Below are positions 9,112-19,114 of a DNA stretch of 64,000 bases, piece after piece. This DNA is from Bremerella cremea (GTDB taxonomy: Bacteria; Planctomycetota; Planctomycetia; Pirellulales; Pirellulaceae): contig NZ_QPEX01000024.1 of NCBI RefSeq assembly GCF_003335505.1, forward strand, positions 186,001 through 250,000, in the 5' to 3' direction. The first letter of the stretch is position 1. Each line of letters opens with the position of its first letter. The position numbers and the translations under genes are program-made. The notes beneath the pieces were generated by a model. It searched no databases. It saw nothing but the letters and a program-made list of their open reading frames with translations, and had not been told where the DNA came from.

Positions 9112-10537
9112 TTTCAGCTCCGGGGAATAAGACCTTGAAAGCCAAGTAAGCCATGCCCAGTGTAAGAATCAAGTTCAGCGTTTGGCCGCAAAGATATAAG
9201 ATCAACGGCTTACCGCCATGAAACTGTGAAGACAATTGGCGAAAGTTCAAGTCGATGCCAATGCAGACAAATGCCAGGCAAAACAGCCAACCACGCATGC
9301 TTTTGGTTACCGCCGTGGTCCCGCTGACCAGCAATTCGCCTTGATCGGCATAAGAATAAAGCAACGACGCAACAATCGATGCCCCAATAAAGCCCAACAC
9401 GAACTTGGGAAAACGTTTCCAAATTTCACTAATGTCGACCTTCGACTTGGCACCCTCTTCGTTATCTTGCCGAGTCGTCCAGTAAACGGCCACTCCGAAA
9501 GCAATTACACCAATCAAGATGTTTTGAATCATCTTTACGGTCGCCGCGACTTCTAACGCTTTATCTCCGAGCAACCCACCTGCAACCGCAACCGCCCCCG
9601 TAGCATCAACCGTTCCGCCGATCCAAGCACCGCCGACGACTTCGTCGAGCCCCATCGCTTTGACCATCGCTGGCATAAGCACCATCATCCCGGCAGTGAA
9701 ACAAAGCGAGAGACCAATCGCAACCGATAGTTCTTCTTTCTTCGCCTTACAAGCCGCAGCCGTCGCAATAGCCGCCGAGACACCGCATACCGACATATCT
9801 GCCGAGATCGTCATATTGAGCGAGGCGGACTTCATTTTCAGTACTTTTTGCCCAAACCAAAAGGTAGTGATCAAGACAATCGGAGTCACCACCCAGGCAA
9901 TCATGATCCCCGGCAGCCCCAACGTCATTAACTTGCTGAACAACACTTCGGCCCCGAGCAAGACCAGCCCCGTCTTGATGTACAGTTCCGTTCGAATGGC
10001 AGCTTCACCAAAAGCACCGAACGCCTGCTTGCCGATCGTATTGCCAATCACCAACCCAACCACCAGGGCCCACAAGGCGTACTCGAGGTTGTAACTTTTA
10101 ATAAAATCTTGCCCTGCCAACACATACGACAAAGTGGCTAAGGCAAACATCAACAAGAAACCGATGAGGAAATGAAGCGGGTTTGCTTTCGGGCGCATGA
10201 CAGGCGCCAGCAGCGATAAGCACACCCCTAGGATGCCCATGACGCCAAGTGTCCCTTGCCAGGTTGGTTTCGGCTTCTCGCCGCTGCCCAGAAACGAGTC
10301 CACCGGGTTGTCGTTCCATCCCCCAGGCTTACCGACCCAGGCTTTCAGTGGATTCACAATCGCGGTGACTTTGTCACCTTCCACTTTTTGTTCGCCGGAG
10401 GTTATCGTCAAAGCAAAGCAAAACACCAGCAATGCGATGCCAGCGATAATGGCGATTATGTCTTCAGAAAGTCCAGGCGGAGGAGGTAGAATTTCAACAG
10501 TATCAGAATTCGATTCCGAAGCAGGCTCGTCAGTCAT
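9098..10537 (-). CDS. YeiH/UPF0324-family putative anion (sulfate-type) exporter
   Basis: A 479-residue integral membrane protein with about ten hydrophobic segments. The UPF0324 signature regions are recognisable: GLVIGNT, a polar stretch around [15 protein letters not shown], and [18 protein letters not shown]. The family (YeiH, PSE family) is annotated as putative sulfate exporters, but substrates are rarely proven. Compared with the roughly 350-residue E. coli YeiH, this protein has an extra N-terminal segment with one TM (about 24-46) and a soluble linker. It shares an operon with the small membrane protein downstream. Confidence 0.85.
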   Translation of the reverse strand: MTDEPASESNSDTVEILPPPPGLSEDIIAIIAGIALLVFCFALTITSGEQKVEGDKVTAIVNPLKAWVGKPGGWNDNPVDSFLGSGEKPKPTWQGTLGVMGILGVCLSLLAPVMRPKANPLHFLIGFLLMFALATLSYVLAGQDFIKSYNLEYALWALVVGLVIGNTIGKQAFGAFGEAAIRTELYIKTGLVLLGAEVLFSKLMTLGLPGIMIAWVVTPIVLITTFWFGQKVLKMKSASLNMTISADMSVCGVSAAIATAAACKAKKEELSVAIGLSLCFTAGMMVLMPAMVKAMGLDEVVGGAWIGGTVDATGAVAVAGGLLGDKALEVAATVKMIQNILIGVIAFGVAVYWTTRQDNEEGAKSKVDISEIWKRFPKFVLGFIGASIVASLLYSYADQGELLVSGTTAVTKSMRGWLFCLAFVCIGIDLNFRQLSSQFHGGKPLILYLCGQTLNLILTLGMAYLAFKVLFPGAESAVP

Positions 10538-10655
10538 TAGCGGTCAATCAGGCAGGATCCAGAGGGCGGGCAAAACAATGCATCTTTGAAATATAACCCA
10601 ATCGCCATTGCGCCCCAAGGGAAACCTGCGCAAGATTACCGAGAGGAATCCGAAC

Positions 10656-10668
10656 AGTGTGAAGTAGC
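10656..10668 (+). repeat. 13-bp direct repeat, copy 1
   Basis: AGTGTGAAGTAGC, identical to 10784-10796. Both copies lie between divergent promoters, so a regulator binding site is possible. Confidence 0.55.
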
Positions 10669-10783
10669 CAACAGAACGCGGTTGAATGAGAATCTTGTTG
10701 GGATTCGCGGAAAAGTTTCTGGGGTAGATCGCTGCACCATCAGCCCCAGATGGGTTAGAATGCGAAATGGCCAACTGCAGGAA

Positions 10784-10796
10784 AGTGTGAAGTAGC
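10784..10796 (+). repeat. 13-bp direct repeat, copy 2
   Basis: AGTGTGAAGTAGC, identical to 10656-10668 and 63 bases upstream of the App1-type start codon. Confidence 0.55.
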
Positions 10797-10858
10797 ACAC
10801 CTTTCGAATCGTAACTCCCTGAACTTCCCCCATCTGGAGGTCCCGTCGTAGGCAGCGC

Positions 10859-11938
10859 ATGGTTCCTGATGAGACTGCCCTCAGTAACTTGAAGGATAGC
10901 GAGCGAGTCTTGCTCTATCCGACCTACGCCTATCCAGATCCGGATCGCGGCGGCTGGGTTTTACTGGTACACGGGAGTGTCTTCGAGGCAGTTCCGGAGA
11001 ACCTTCCGCGCAAGATCATGATCCGCTTGCTGGCCCGCCTAATGGGGGCGACTCAGGAACAACTCGAAACGAGCATCTTTCGGCAACGCATCCTTGGCTT
11101 CACGGTGCACCAGCACAGTGGTAAGCAAATCGCCGTAAAGATCGGGGAAAAAGTCTACCAGCTAGAAGACAAATCAAAGAAGAATGGCCAGTTCCGGGGC
11201 ACTATCTTCATTCCCCATCAAGACGTCGATACCATCGCCATGACGGTCGGTGCGACGCGTCACGTTCGTTACGCGATTCACTCCGAGTTTGATGTCGCCA
11301 CCCCTTTGGATGGTTTGGTTCGCCTGATTGATGATGAAGGCATCTCAGTCATCTCTGACATTGACGATACCGTCAAACACACGCATGTCTCTACCCGCAA
11401 AGATATGCTCGCCAACACCTTCCTGCATGAATTTGCAACCGTTCCGGGGATGGTCGAACTCTACCAGAAGTGGCACGAACAAGGGGCCGCGTTTCACTAC
11501 GTAACCAGCAGCCCTTGGCAATTGTTTGAGCCGCTGTCCGAGCTCTTCCACCAAAAAGGCTTGCCAGGTGGCTCGTTCCACATGAAAAGTGTCCGCTTTC
11601 GCGACCCAACCGTCTTGCAACTTTTTATTGCCCGGCGGTGGGGAAAACGGAAAGCGATCAAGCAGATTTTGCGAACTTTTCCTAAGCGAAAGTTCGTATT
11701 GGTCGGGGATTCCGGAGAGAAAGACCCTGAGACTTACGGCGTTATGGCGCGAAGATACCCTGATCAGATTCTGAAAATCTTTATTCGCGATCTAGGGGGA
11801 AAGAAATCGAACGACCAGCGTTACACCAAGGCGTTCCGGCATGTGCCCGCTGAAAAATGCGAACGGTTCACGTGTGCCTCTCAGCTGCACGCGTACGACT
11901 TGCCACCCATCGAGGTCGACACGTCTGAGAGCAGATAA
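10859..11938 (+). CDS. App1-type (DUF2183) phosphatidate phosphatase-domain protein
   Basis: A 359-residue protein with the haloacid-dehalogenase-like catalytic domain of yeast App1, a Mg-dependent phosphatidate phosphatase. The catalytic DxDxT-type motif is DIDDT at 167-171, followed by a conserved SSPWQL block (about 216-221) and a VGDSGEKDPE block near residue 281 that supplies the late acidic residues. No signal peptide or TM helix is visible, so it should be cytosolic or peripheral. A role in phospholipid turnover is inferred from the family only. Confidence 0.85.
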   Translation: MVPDETALSNLKDSERVLLYPTYAYPDPDRGGWVLLVHGSVFEAVPENLPRKIMIRLLARLMGATQEQLETSIFRQRILGFTVHQHSGKQIAVKIGEKVYQLEDKSKKNGQFRGTIFIPHQDVDTIAMTVGATRHVRYAIHSEFDVATPLDGLVRLIDDEGISVISDIDDTVKHTHVSTRKDMLANTFLHEFATVPGMVELYQKWHEQGAAFHYVTSSPWQLFEPLSELFHQKGLPGGSFHMKSVRFRDPTVLQLFIARRWGKRKAIKQILRTFPKRKFVLVGDSGEKDPETYGVMARRYPDQILKIFIRDLGGKKSNDQRYTKAFRHVPAEKCERFTCASQLHAYDLPPIEVDTSESR

Positions 11939-11976
11939 CCTCGCCGTCGAGGAAGTACGCCCTCTGCCCAAAGGAA

Positions 11977-12219
11977 CTAACGCTTTGTATATCCTAGGCC
12001 AGTAATGATTTCGTACATTTCTTCGTAGGTAATGAATCGTCGGCGATTGCGCAACTTGTACTCGTCGATTGCCAATGCCAACTGCTGAGCCCCTGGGGAC
12101 AAATCTTCGTGGCTATTGGTAAACTGCCGCCGCTCAAACACCGGACTCTCACCCTGTTTTCGAGGGCTTCGGCGATCCACGAAGGGAGTTGTTGTCGCAG
12201 GTTGGTTCATCGTAGACAT
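11977..12219 (-). CDS. Small conserved hypothetical protein
   Basis: An 80-residue protein. The first 35 residues are polar and basic with an FVDRRSP / FERRQF double motif, and the rest is predicted helical (ALAIDEYKLRNRRRFITYEEMYEIITGLGY). I do not recognise a named family, though similar small proteins with this ending are common in Pirellulaceae genomes in my memory. It is convergent with the App1-type gene (38-base gap). A role as a small regulatory or adaptor protein is only a guess. Confidence 0.6.
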   Translation of the reverse strand: MSTMNQPATTTPFVDRRSPRKQGESPVFERRQFTNSHEDLSPGAQQLALAIDEYKLRNRRRFITYEEMYEIITGLGYTKR

Positions 12220-12396
12220 CTCCGGTTGGCTACATCTTTAGCACCCGTGATAATCTAGAACGGGTCTTGAAAACCTAGATCGTGTGCTGGCCAAGTCAAA
12301 CCCGGCCAGCAACCGAAACATCTCGAAAATGCCGTGCCGTTAGCAGTATTCACGACAATCGCCACAACCCCTACAAACTACCAAGTAGAGAAGTAT

Positions 12397-13335
12397 TTAG
12401 CGTCGCCATGCCTGCTCGGCTTGCTGGCGGTAAGCTGGCAAACGTCCCACAAGTTGCAACGCAGGCCCATGTTGCGGATTGACCTGTAAGACCGAGTTGG
12501 CGGCGAATTCGGCCCGGGCTAGGCGACCGGCGGCGACTTCGCACTCGGCCCAAGCATAAAGCAATTCCTCTGACAGTTCGTTGGCATCGGCCAGTTCCGC
12601 CAGGCAATCGGCTGCTTCCAGGTTTCTTCCCATATCGCGATAAGCCAACGCCTGTTCGATTCCGACTTCCGCTGGCAATCTTTGCCCGAACTCGGTTTGA
12701 TGTACCTGAGAAATACAAGCCAACGATTGACTAGGTTGACCTAGCCGACGATAAGTCGAAGCAAGGCGAATTTGCACCTCACGGTCCATTGTTTCTACAT
12801 TATTGGCTGCCCGGATAAAGGATAGCTTGGCCGAAGCAAGGTCGTTGCGCAATAAAGCCAAGTCTCCCTGTAATTTCCAGGCCTCGGCGAACTTAGGATC
12901 GCATTCGATAGCGCGATTCGCCGCTAGATGGGCTTGGGTTGGTTCACCAAAATCAAGATACATCCGTCCCAGTCGCGTGTGGATCGCGGGGTCGTCGTTG
13001 GCCAACTGCAGGATCTCTTCCAGCTCTTGAATGGCTTCCTTCCGCTGGCCGGTCTTCCACAAAGTCTCGGCATAGTGCATCCGAGCTTGGACATCGTAAG
13101 GGCTGTGTTCTTTGGCTTCGGCGAGGTATTTGGTGGCGTTATCCCAGTCGTTGCGGTGCATGGCCTGAACCCCGCGCTGCGTCAACTGTCGGGCCTGAAT
13201 CACCCGCTCGTGAGAGGCTTGTGCCTGACTGAACGTACTGCATCCGCTAGCGCACGCTAGCATCGCAACAAGCGTGAAGCCGCTTGCGCATAATGCGCGA
13301 TGATTCGCGAAACGAGTCAATAACATTCTGGCCAT
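12397..13335 (-). CDS. TPR-repeat lipoprotein
   Basis: A tetratricopeptide-repeat protein, probably exported as a lipoprotein. I start it at the ATG at 13335, giving 312 residues; a GTG at 13398 is also in frame. The N-terminus then has Arg, a hydrophobic core and a lipobox-like ACASGC, so lipidation at that Cys is likely. The mature part is a run of TPR units with the usual W-G-Y-A spacing (for example ARMHYAETLWKTG and RLGRMYLDFGEP). It presumably acts as a periplasmic protein-protein scaffold. No operon partner is adjacent. Confidence 0.75.
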   Translation of the reverse strand: MARMLLTRFANHRALCASGFTLVAMLACASGCSTFSQAQASHERVIQARQLTQRGVQAMHRNDWDNATKYLAEAKEHSPYDVQARMHYAETLWKTGQRKEAIQELEEILQLANDDPAIHTRLGRMYLDFGEPTQAHLAANRAIECDPKFAEAWKLQGDLALLRNDLASAKLSFIRAANNVETMDREVQIRLASTYRRLGQPSQSLACISQVHQTEFGQRLPAEVGIEQALAYRDMGRNLEAADCLAELADANELSEELLYAWAECEVAAGRLARAEFAANSVLQVNPQHGPALQLVGRLPAYRQQAEQAWRR

Positions 13336-13522
13336 AAAAAACCGGGCGATTCCGTTCGCTAGGGGTAGCCAAGCGAGAGAGACTACCAAACTGGCCACTT
13401 CCAGCCTATATCAGGCTCGGCACACCCACTTAACCGGCGATAGGCAAAGAGGCTAAACCCGTTAAAATACGAGGAATTGTGCTCGATTCCACTTTGCTCT
13501 CTTTTACGCATCGAAGGCCGCC

Positions 13523-13948
13523 GTGGTTGCCACGTACGACAATTTAGGCGTCAAGTTCTCGTACCCAGAGAACTGGCGAATTACCGAAGATCAAACCAAC
13601 GCTTGGCCTCGCAGTGTCTCGGTTCATAGCCCCACCGAAGCATTCTGGTCGCTGATGATCTATGAACCGGGGACAGAGCTCGAAGCCTTGGTCGACGCGG
13701 TTCGCGATGCGCTTAGTGAGGAATATACCGACTTTGAGTCCGTAGAGGCTGAGCAGACCATTGAAGGGAACGATCTGATTGGCTGCGATCTCAGCTTTTA
13801 CTGCCTCGATTTTCTCGTCCAAGCCAAAATCCGCGCCCTAATGTTGGGAGTACGTCCTTGCGTGATCTTGTATCAGGGCGAGGATCGCGAATTCGAAGAA
13901 CTGGACCCGGTCTTTAACGCCATAACCCACGATCTGATTCGCCAGTAA
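13523..13948 (+). CDS. Conserved hypothetical protein (PsbP/MOG1-like fold suspected)
   Basis: A 141-residue acidic soluble protein starting at a GTG. The opening block (VKFSYPENWRI) and the alternating strand/helix pattern resemble small PsbP- or Mog1-like alpha/beta sandwich proteins, in which a YP-x-x-W motif follows the first strand. There is no signal peptide. The resemblance is weak and gives no function. It is upstream of, but 116 bases apart from, the winged-helix gene. Confidence 0.65.
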   Translation: MVATYDNLGVKFSYPENWRITEDQTNAWPRSVSVHSPTEAFWSLMIYEPGTELEALVDAVRDALSEEYTDFESVEAEQTIEGNDLIGCDLSFYCLDFLVQAKIRALMLGVRPCVILYQGEDREFEELDPVFNAITHDLIRQ

Positions 13949-14064
13949 ACGCCCGTCCTAGGGACCAAAGCAGAAGACTGGCAAGGGGACATCGTTGTCC
14001 TTTATAATCCCGTGTGATGGCGGATCATCCAACGACGATTCTCAACGGAGAGGAGTGACTCGCG

Positions 14065-14313
14065 ATGGCGACATCCACGGATCTGCACGAAGAAACCATG
14101 CAGAAGATCGGCGAATGCTCTGGCCAAGTATGGGGATATCTTTCCACCGAAGGCCCTGCCACCATCACCAAGCTCACCAAAGAAATTGGCGAGAAGAAGG
14201 ATTTGGTCCTTCAAGCAGTTGGCTGGTTGGCTCGTGAAAACAAGCTGTACTTCTTTGAAAAGGGACGCAACAAGCTCATCGGCTTGATCGATCATGTCCC
14301 TCCCCACGAATAG
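14065..14313 (+). CDS. Winged-helix DNA-binding protein (DUF2582-like)
   Basis: An 82-residue protein that is almost entirely one winged-helix domain. The helices around GPATITKLTKEIGEKKDLV look like a helix-turn-helix, followed by VLQAVGWLARENKLYF and a short wing. Such DUF2582-type proteins are presumed transcription factors, but targets are not known. It is convergent with the large toroid-repeat gene. Confidence 0.75.
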   Translation: MATSTDLHEETMQKIGECSGQVWGYLSTEGPATITKLTKEIGEKKDLVLQAVGWLARENKLYFFEKGRNKLIGLIDHVPPHE

Positions 14314-14343
14314 CCGTAGCCAAGCTCAACAGTCTGCGAACCG

Positions 14344-17300
14344 CTACCGACCAACATCGTCATAAATCGGCAAGTGGCGGTGATAGACCTCCAGCGAGAG
14401 CAGGTTCATCGTCGTGACGTAAATGCGTCCGGCGAAGGGTGCCCAGCGATCTGGAATGCTCCCATTTGGGTCCCAGCTTCCTGCCGCAGGCCCTTCGCGT
14501 TCCTGCGTTTGCTCTAGCATGACGTGCAGGTTGTTATCCCACGCCTCCCAGTATTCGCCCCGCATGTGAAACATCACTTGCGTGGCGTAATACCAATAAT
14601 ACGTATCGCGGAGCGGCTGCTGGCGTGTTCCTAATTGCGGCAGGTTAGCTTTCAGATAGTCCGCACTATCTTGTAAGACTCGACTATCGCGACGATTCCC
14701 CGTGTAAAGCTGAATCAAAGCTCCGACCGCCGTCATGGTTTGGCTCGGCAAACGCCCTTTGCGCTGGGCATCGGTATCTGGGGCATAAGGGTTGTAAACA
14801 TAGACGGCGCGGCCTGCCAAACGTGACTCTGCCGAACGAAGCCAACGCCGTATGCCATCGAATGTCTTAGGATCGACTCGCAGTCCCGCTAGTTGGCCGC
14901 TTTTAAGTGCTAAAGTCATCCAGCCGGTAACCGACGTATCGGATCCATTACGCGGCGTATATCGCCAGCCTCCCAAGTTAGGATCTTGGGCCAGTTCAAT
15001 AAAATCGAGTGATCGCTGAGCAGGCTCACGCAGTTTTTCATCCTGAGTCATGCCGTAAGCCTCGCTGAGTGCTAACGCCGCAATCGCGTGGCTGTACAAG
15101 CGGCAACTGGCGTTCGACTTTTCATCCATCTCGATGTAAAGATCACCGGTCGGCTTCTGATGCTTCAGCAGGAATTGGATGCCATCGTTGACTTCCTGTT
15201 GGTATTTGTCGTTCAGATGATCGTAGCCAGCCCCCAAGAACGCCAACAGTGCCAAACCGGTTGCCGCCGTGTCGGAATTGAGTGCGTAGGGAGAGTCAAG
15301 CTCTTGTTCGTAAATCGGATAATTCTCAGGATGTACGGCCGCGAAACCTCGCAGGCTCCAACGTCCATCCGAGGACTGATGCCGCGCGAGGAACGCTAAT
15401 CCTCGCTCGATTGCTTCTTCCGTTTCGCGACTTGGGCGGATCGTTCCCTCCCCTGCTCCGCCCCCTTTCCGCATCGCACGGCGACTGAACGCTTCTGTCG
15501 GAACGGCTGCCTGGGTACTCAATAATGGGCCTTGTCGTCCAGGCGAACGTACCGGTAAGTTGGCCACGCCGGCGCCAATCTGCGGAACATCGGCCATCCG
15601 CCGCCGACCAATAAAACCGGGCTGTGGGGCTGTCCCCGGCGGAGTGCCTGCCAAGTCTCCGGCGCCTGGTCGAGCCGAGGGCATGGTGCCGGTGTCCAAG
15701 CTGCGTCGGCGTAGTTCAGGTACCAAATCGATCCCATGTGGAACGCCCGCCGTATCTGCCCCATTTGGGCGAATCGCAGCCCCGCTTTCCCCTGTACCGG
15801 CGGCCTCTGCCGTAATTCCCACTACCGGACTTCGCCCTGGCGTACGACTACTAGACAGGCCTACGGATCCAGCAGCCACCTCTTGTAGCGAAGGCCCACT
15901 GTCGCCTCGCCTTGTCGTTGCGGGAGGTGCTGAAGCGAAACCGGACCCTAGGTTCATGCCTGGGGCGCCAATATTGCCGCCACCAACTTGCCCACCACCG
16001 AACTGTTCGACTCCATTTCCTGCCGTACGACCAATATTCATCGAAGGCGCTGAAAACTGACCATCAGCCAAACCACCGGCAGCGGCTGGGCCGGCGCCGG
16101 TTGGTCCCTGAAACTCGATCTTCACGCCGGGGCCCACCATGGCCTGCGAACCGGTCGCCGGGCTACGTCCCAGCGACGGATTGCTCAGTTCGCTCGTCGC
16201 AATCCCCGCCTCCCGAGAAGCTGTCCCGCGTGTGGCTCCATGCTGCTCGACCATCTGCGCCGACGGACCGGCAGTCGCAGGTCTGGCCCACAGCTGGCCA
16301 GGATTTACGGCGTTTGCGGCAACCCCGTCTCCGCCCACTTCTTGGCGAGCAACACTTCCAGTGGCAGGCCGCAGTTGAGCGCTGCGAGATTCCCCGGCAA
16401 GCGGACGAGGAAAGTTATCTGCGACGTTCGTGTTGATGGTAGGAAAGTTATTCGCCGAAGCGTTTCGGCCAAGCTCCCGAGGCGCAGAGGACGGCAAACG
16501 GGGTTGGCTGACGTTTGCAGAGTTGCGATTTAATGCCATGCTGTTGGCCATCGCCGAGCTCGTAGCTGGCGCGACATCGGTATGTGGCTGACTGGCTGGC
16601 TGCGGTGACTGTTGCCGCGCCAGCTGAGCGGTCTGAGCTTGGGCTTGAACTTGTTGTGGAGCCCACTGCTGAACCGCAGCGGCTTCGGCTTGCGTACTGG
16701 CAGGGTTCTCGTTATTCAATCGCTGACGCTCTACCTGGTTAGCGGCCGCAGCGGAAAGTTCGGGTAGATTCTGCGCTGTCTCACGGCGTTCCATTTCGGT
16801 CGCTCGCTGGATGGCCTCTTGCACGCGTGCTGCTTGTCGCTGCATCTCTAATGCCTGGGCAGCCCGTTGAGCTTCCGCTTGGGCAGCCGCTATCTCCGGA
16901 GGAAGTTCCTCTTGCCGCTGCACTTCAATCTGCTGAGCTTGCTGAGCCTGACGCTCGATCTCTCGCATTTGCTTGGCTAACTGCGAGGGGAGTTGATCGA
17001 GCGTGGTCTCTTGCGGCGGCTGCGTCTCTTGCTCTTTCTTGTTGATTTCCTCTGGCTCGATCTCGCGCGGCAGCTTCTCGGCAACCTCATTCCGGTTCAT
17101 CTCAGGCTGATCGTGTTCAAGCTTTTCTTGTTCAAGCGGGTCGACTTCCGCTTCGGCTTCGCGGGTCTCGACCGGTTGTTCATACTCTCGCACTGCTTCA
17201 CGGTCTTCGCTGATCTGGGCAGGGCTGTAATCGGGCACGATCGTTTGGCGACGCCGGGGTGTTTTCTCTTGATTTTGGTTGAGCGACGAATCGGCAATGT

Positions 17301-17622
17301 CTCCGACATGAATCGCGACAATGCCGATGAATAGGCTGAGATGCACCATCAAACTTAAGACGAGCGAAAGCTGGATTCCACGGCGAACACTGCTTATGTC
17401 CAACAGTGGAATCATGGCCATACCGACCAGCCAAGCCACCACCGCGAAGCCAACATAAACCTTGGCGTCGAAGTACCACAATTCGTGGTTCCAATCGAAA
17501 AGCAAATAGCTGGCCGCTCCGAAATAGAGCATGAACAGAGTGAACGCGACGTACACCGGCCATGCTTTTTCCGGAGGAGAAAAAGAAGGCGTTTCGTCGT
17601 CGGTTCTCTGGTCGTGGGCCAT
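14344..17622 (-). CDS. Large membrane protein with squalene-cyclase-like toroid repeats
   Basis: A 1092-residue protein, last gene of the TPR-ExbB-ExbD operon. Three N-terminal TM helices (about 22-42, 54-74, 85-106) are followed by a Glu/Gln/Ala-rich region (about 110-330, likely coiled coil or extended) and a long Gly/Pro/Ser-rich low-complexity linker (to about 740). A C-terminal domain (about 745-1092) carries prenyltransferase/squalene-oxidase-type alpha-alpha repeats (HQSSDGRW, NSDTAATGLALLAFL, WRYTPRNGSDTSVTGW). The DxDD acid motif of real cyclases is missing, so this is probably a non-catalytic or binding toroid outside the cytoplasm. It may be what the ExbB/ExbD motor moves or anchors. 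Confidence 0.8.
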   Translation of the reverse strand: MAHDQRTDDETPSFSPPEKAWPVYVAFTLFMLYFGAASYLLFDWNHELWYFDAKVYVGFAVVAWLVGMAMIPLLDISSVRRGIQLSLVLSLMVHLSLFIGIVAIHVGDIADSSLNQNQEKTPRRRQTIVPDYSPAQISEDREAVREYEQPVETREAEAEVDPLEQEKLEHDQPEMNRNEVAEKLPREIEPEEINKKEQETQPPQETTLDQLPSQLAKQMREIERQAQQAQQIEVQRQEELPPEIAAAQAEAQRAAQALEMQRQAARVQEAIQRATEMERRETAQNLPELSAAAANQVERQRLNNENPASTQAEAAAVQQWAPQQVQAQAQTAQLARQQSPQPASQPHTDVAPATSSAMANSMALNRNSANVSQPRLPSSAPRELGRNASANNFPTINTNVADNFPRPLAGESRSAQLRPATGSVARQEVGGDGVAANAVNPGQLWARPATAGPSAQMVEQHGATRGTASREAGIATSELSNPSLGRSPATGSQAMVGPGVKIEFQGPTGAGPAAAGGLADGQFSAPSMNIGRTAGNGVEQFGGGQVGGGNIGAPGMNLGSGFASAPPATTRRGDSGPSLQEVAAGSVGLSSSRTPGRSPVVGITAEAAGTGESGAAIRPNGADTAGVPHGIDLVPELRRRSLDTGTMPSARPGAGDLAGTPPGTAPQPGFIGRRRMADVPQIGAGVANLPVRSPGRQGPLLSTQAAVPTEAFSRRAMRKGGGAGEGTIRPSRETEEAIERGLAFLARHQSSDGRWSLRGFAAVHPENYPIYEQELDSPYALNSDTAATGLALLAFLGAGYDHLNDKYQQEVNDGIQFLLKHQKPTGDLYIEMDEKSNASCRLYSHAIAALALSEAYGMTQDEKLREPAQRSLDFIELAQDPNLGGWRYTPRNGSDTSVTGWMTLALKSGQLAGLRVDPKTFDGIRRWLRSAESRLAGRAVYVYNPYAPDTDAQRKGRLPSQTMTAVGALIQLYTGNRRDSRVLQDSADYLKANLPQLGTRQQPLRDTYYWYYATQVMFHMRGEYWEAWDNNLHVMLEQTQEREGPAAGSWDPNGSIPDRWAPFAGRIYVTTMNLLSLEVYHRHLPIYDDVGR

Positions 17623-17661
17623 CGCTATCAGCTAGGCTCCTTCAAAAAAGGGAAGCGGTTG

Positions 17662-18084
17662 CTACGGGGCTGGCTCGATCGCGGCCGTGCTGATCGAATA
17701 GTTACTCAGCTTCGCCTTGTTGCAGGCATTCATCACTTGCACACTGAATTCAAGCTTGCTGTCTTTGTCGGCCCGAATAATGATTGTGCTCTCCGGATTG
17801 TCGGCAGCCGTTTGCAATAGCAGTTGGTCGATTTCGTCGATCGTATATTGCTGACCACGCACGAAGAAACTTCCATCCAAATCAATGTTGATGAACAACT
17901 CGCGCGGCTGTGAAATCAACGGTTTGGCTTCGCTGGCCGTTGGTAACACGACGTCAAGCTTGTAATCTTCTTCGTCGAAGCGAGTCATCACAACGAAGAA
18001 GATCAACAGGAGGAAGACGATGTCGATCAACGGGGTGATATCGAGCATCGACTGGGCGCGACTTTTCTTAAACTTGACTGCCAA
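17662..18084 (-). CDS. ExbD/TolR-family biopolymer transport protein
   Basis: A 140-residue protein with one TM helix near the N-terminus (about 18-36). It carries the family's essential membrane aspartate in the block LDITPLIDIVFLLLIFF. The C-terminal part is the periplasmic ExbD/TolR domain. With the ExbB-type partner encoded just upstream, it should form a proton-driven motor in the inner membrane. There are 39 bases to the downstream toroid gene and 77 to the upstream exbB-like gene. Confidence 0.9.
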   Translation of the reverse strand: MAVKFKKSRAQSMLDITPLIDIVFLLLIFFVVMTRFDEEDYKLDVVLPTASEAKPLISQPRELFINIDLDGSFFVRGQQYTIDEIDQLLLQTAADNPESTIIIRADKDSKLEFSVQVMNACNKAKLSNYSISTAAIEPAP

Positions 18085-18161
18085 TGGGTTGTCTGCTTGC
18101 TGTGTGGGTTAGTAAGGACTTCGTCGTCAGCGGGTTACGCCCCTTAGGGCAAGACCAAGCA

Positions 18162-19085
18162 TCACGGGCCGTCGATCGCCGCATCTCGGCCAGGCTTGCT
18201 AGGAGGAACCATCGTGGTGAACGAGGTTGTCGAAGGGTTTTCATACGTCCGATGCTTGGCACGCACTTTCCCTTCGTAGTGTTCAAACCCAGGAATCAAG
18301 TCGAACAAAATCTCATCCATCTCATGGAAGAGCGATATAATTCGGCTTTCAAAATACTGCGCCACAATCATCGCCGGGATGGCGATTACCAGCCCGCCCA
18401 ATGTTGTCACCAAGGCCACAAAAATACCACCCGCTAGTTGATCGGCTCGGTCGGCACCGATCTCTAGTTGCGTGGTTTTGTAAAACGTCCAGATGATCCC
18501 CCACACGGTTCCCATCAGTCCGAGAAGCGGGGCCACGCTCCCCATCAACGAGATCCAACGGACGTTGCTGTACAATCGGTCCGCTTCTCGCTCGGTCGCT
18601 TCCGCCACGGCGTGCTCGACTTCCGACTGGGGGCGACCAATTCGCAGGAGCATTGCTTTCACCACGTTGGCCAACGCCGAAGGATACTGTTTGCAAAGCT
18701 TGTAGGCTTCGCGGGGGTCGAGCCCCTTTTCACTCAAACGAAGTTGCGACAACTCGCGGCGTAACCGGTAAGGAATGATCCGCGACTTACGAAGAGCAAA
18801 CCACCGCTCTAACGTCAACGCTACCACAATCACCGAGATGACTCCCAGGGGAATCATCATCTGGCCACCCCGCAGCACAAGACTTACTAGCGTGAGCGAT
18901 TCCTTATCGTTAAGCCGCTGCTCGATGAGGGCTGGCTTCTCTTCTTCCACCGGCTGACCTGGCGCCGGTTCTTCAGTCTGGCCCCACAGCGGTGCGTTAA
19001 TTGCGAGGCATAGCAACAGCACTCCATATACCACGCCCCAGCTTCGCAGGTAGCGTTGATAACCAAGTTGGTCGATATCATTCAT
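18162..19085 (-). CDS. MotA/TolQ/ExbB-family proton channel protein
   Basis: A 307-residue protein with an N-terminal signal-like segment (about 17-35), a proline/glutamate-rich periplasmic stretch, and then the three conserved TM helices. The core signature is GSVAPLLGLMGTVWGIIWTF (about 182-201) and the last TM lies in LVTTLGGLVIAIPAMIVAQY. It is the stator partner of the ExbD-type protein next door. Some planctomycete and proteobacterial ExbB proteins carry similar extra N-terminal regions. The TPR gene precedes it by 29 bases, so all four genes form one operon. Confidence 0.9.
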   Translation of the reverse strand: MNDIDQLGYQRYLRSWGVVYGVLLLCLAINAPLWGQTEEPAPGQPVEEEKPALIEQRLNDKESLTLVSLVLRGGQMMIPLGVISVIVVALTLERWFALRKSRIIPYRLRRELSQLRLSEKGLDPREAYKLCKQYPSALANVVKAMLLRIGRPQSEVEHAVAEATEREADRLYSNVRWISLMGSVAPLLGLMGTVWGIIWTFYKTTQLEIGADRADQLAGGIFVALVTTLGGLVIAIPAMIVAQYFESRIISLFHEMDEILFDLIPGFEHYEGKVRAKHRTYENPSTTSFTTMVPPSKPGRDAAIDGP

Positions 19086-19114
19086 GGCGAAGATCGTTTC
19101 TTAAGCATCTTGCG

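Larger units (their letters stand above)
10538..10858. other. Divergent intergenic region with a 13-bp direct repeat
   Basis: About 320 bases between the YeiH-type gene (minus) and the App1-type gene (plus). No supported coding frame. It contains a perfect repeat of AGTGTGAAGTAGC 128 bases apart, annotated separately. Confidence 0.5.
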
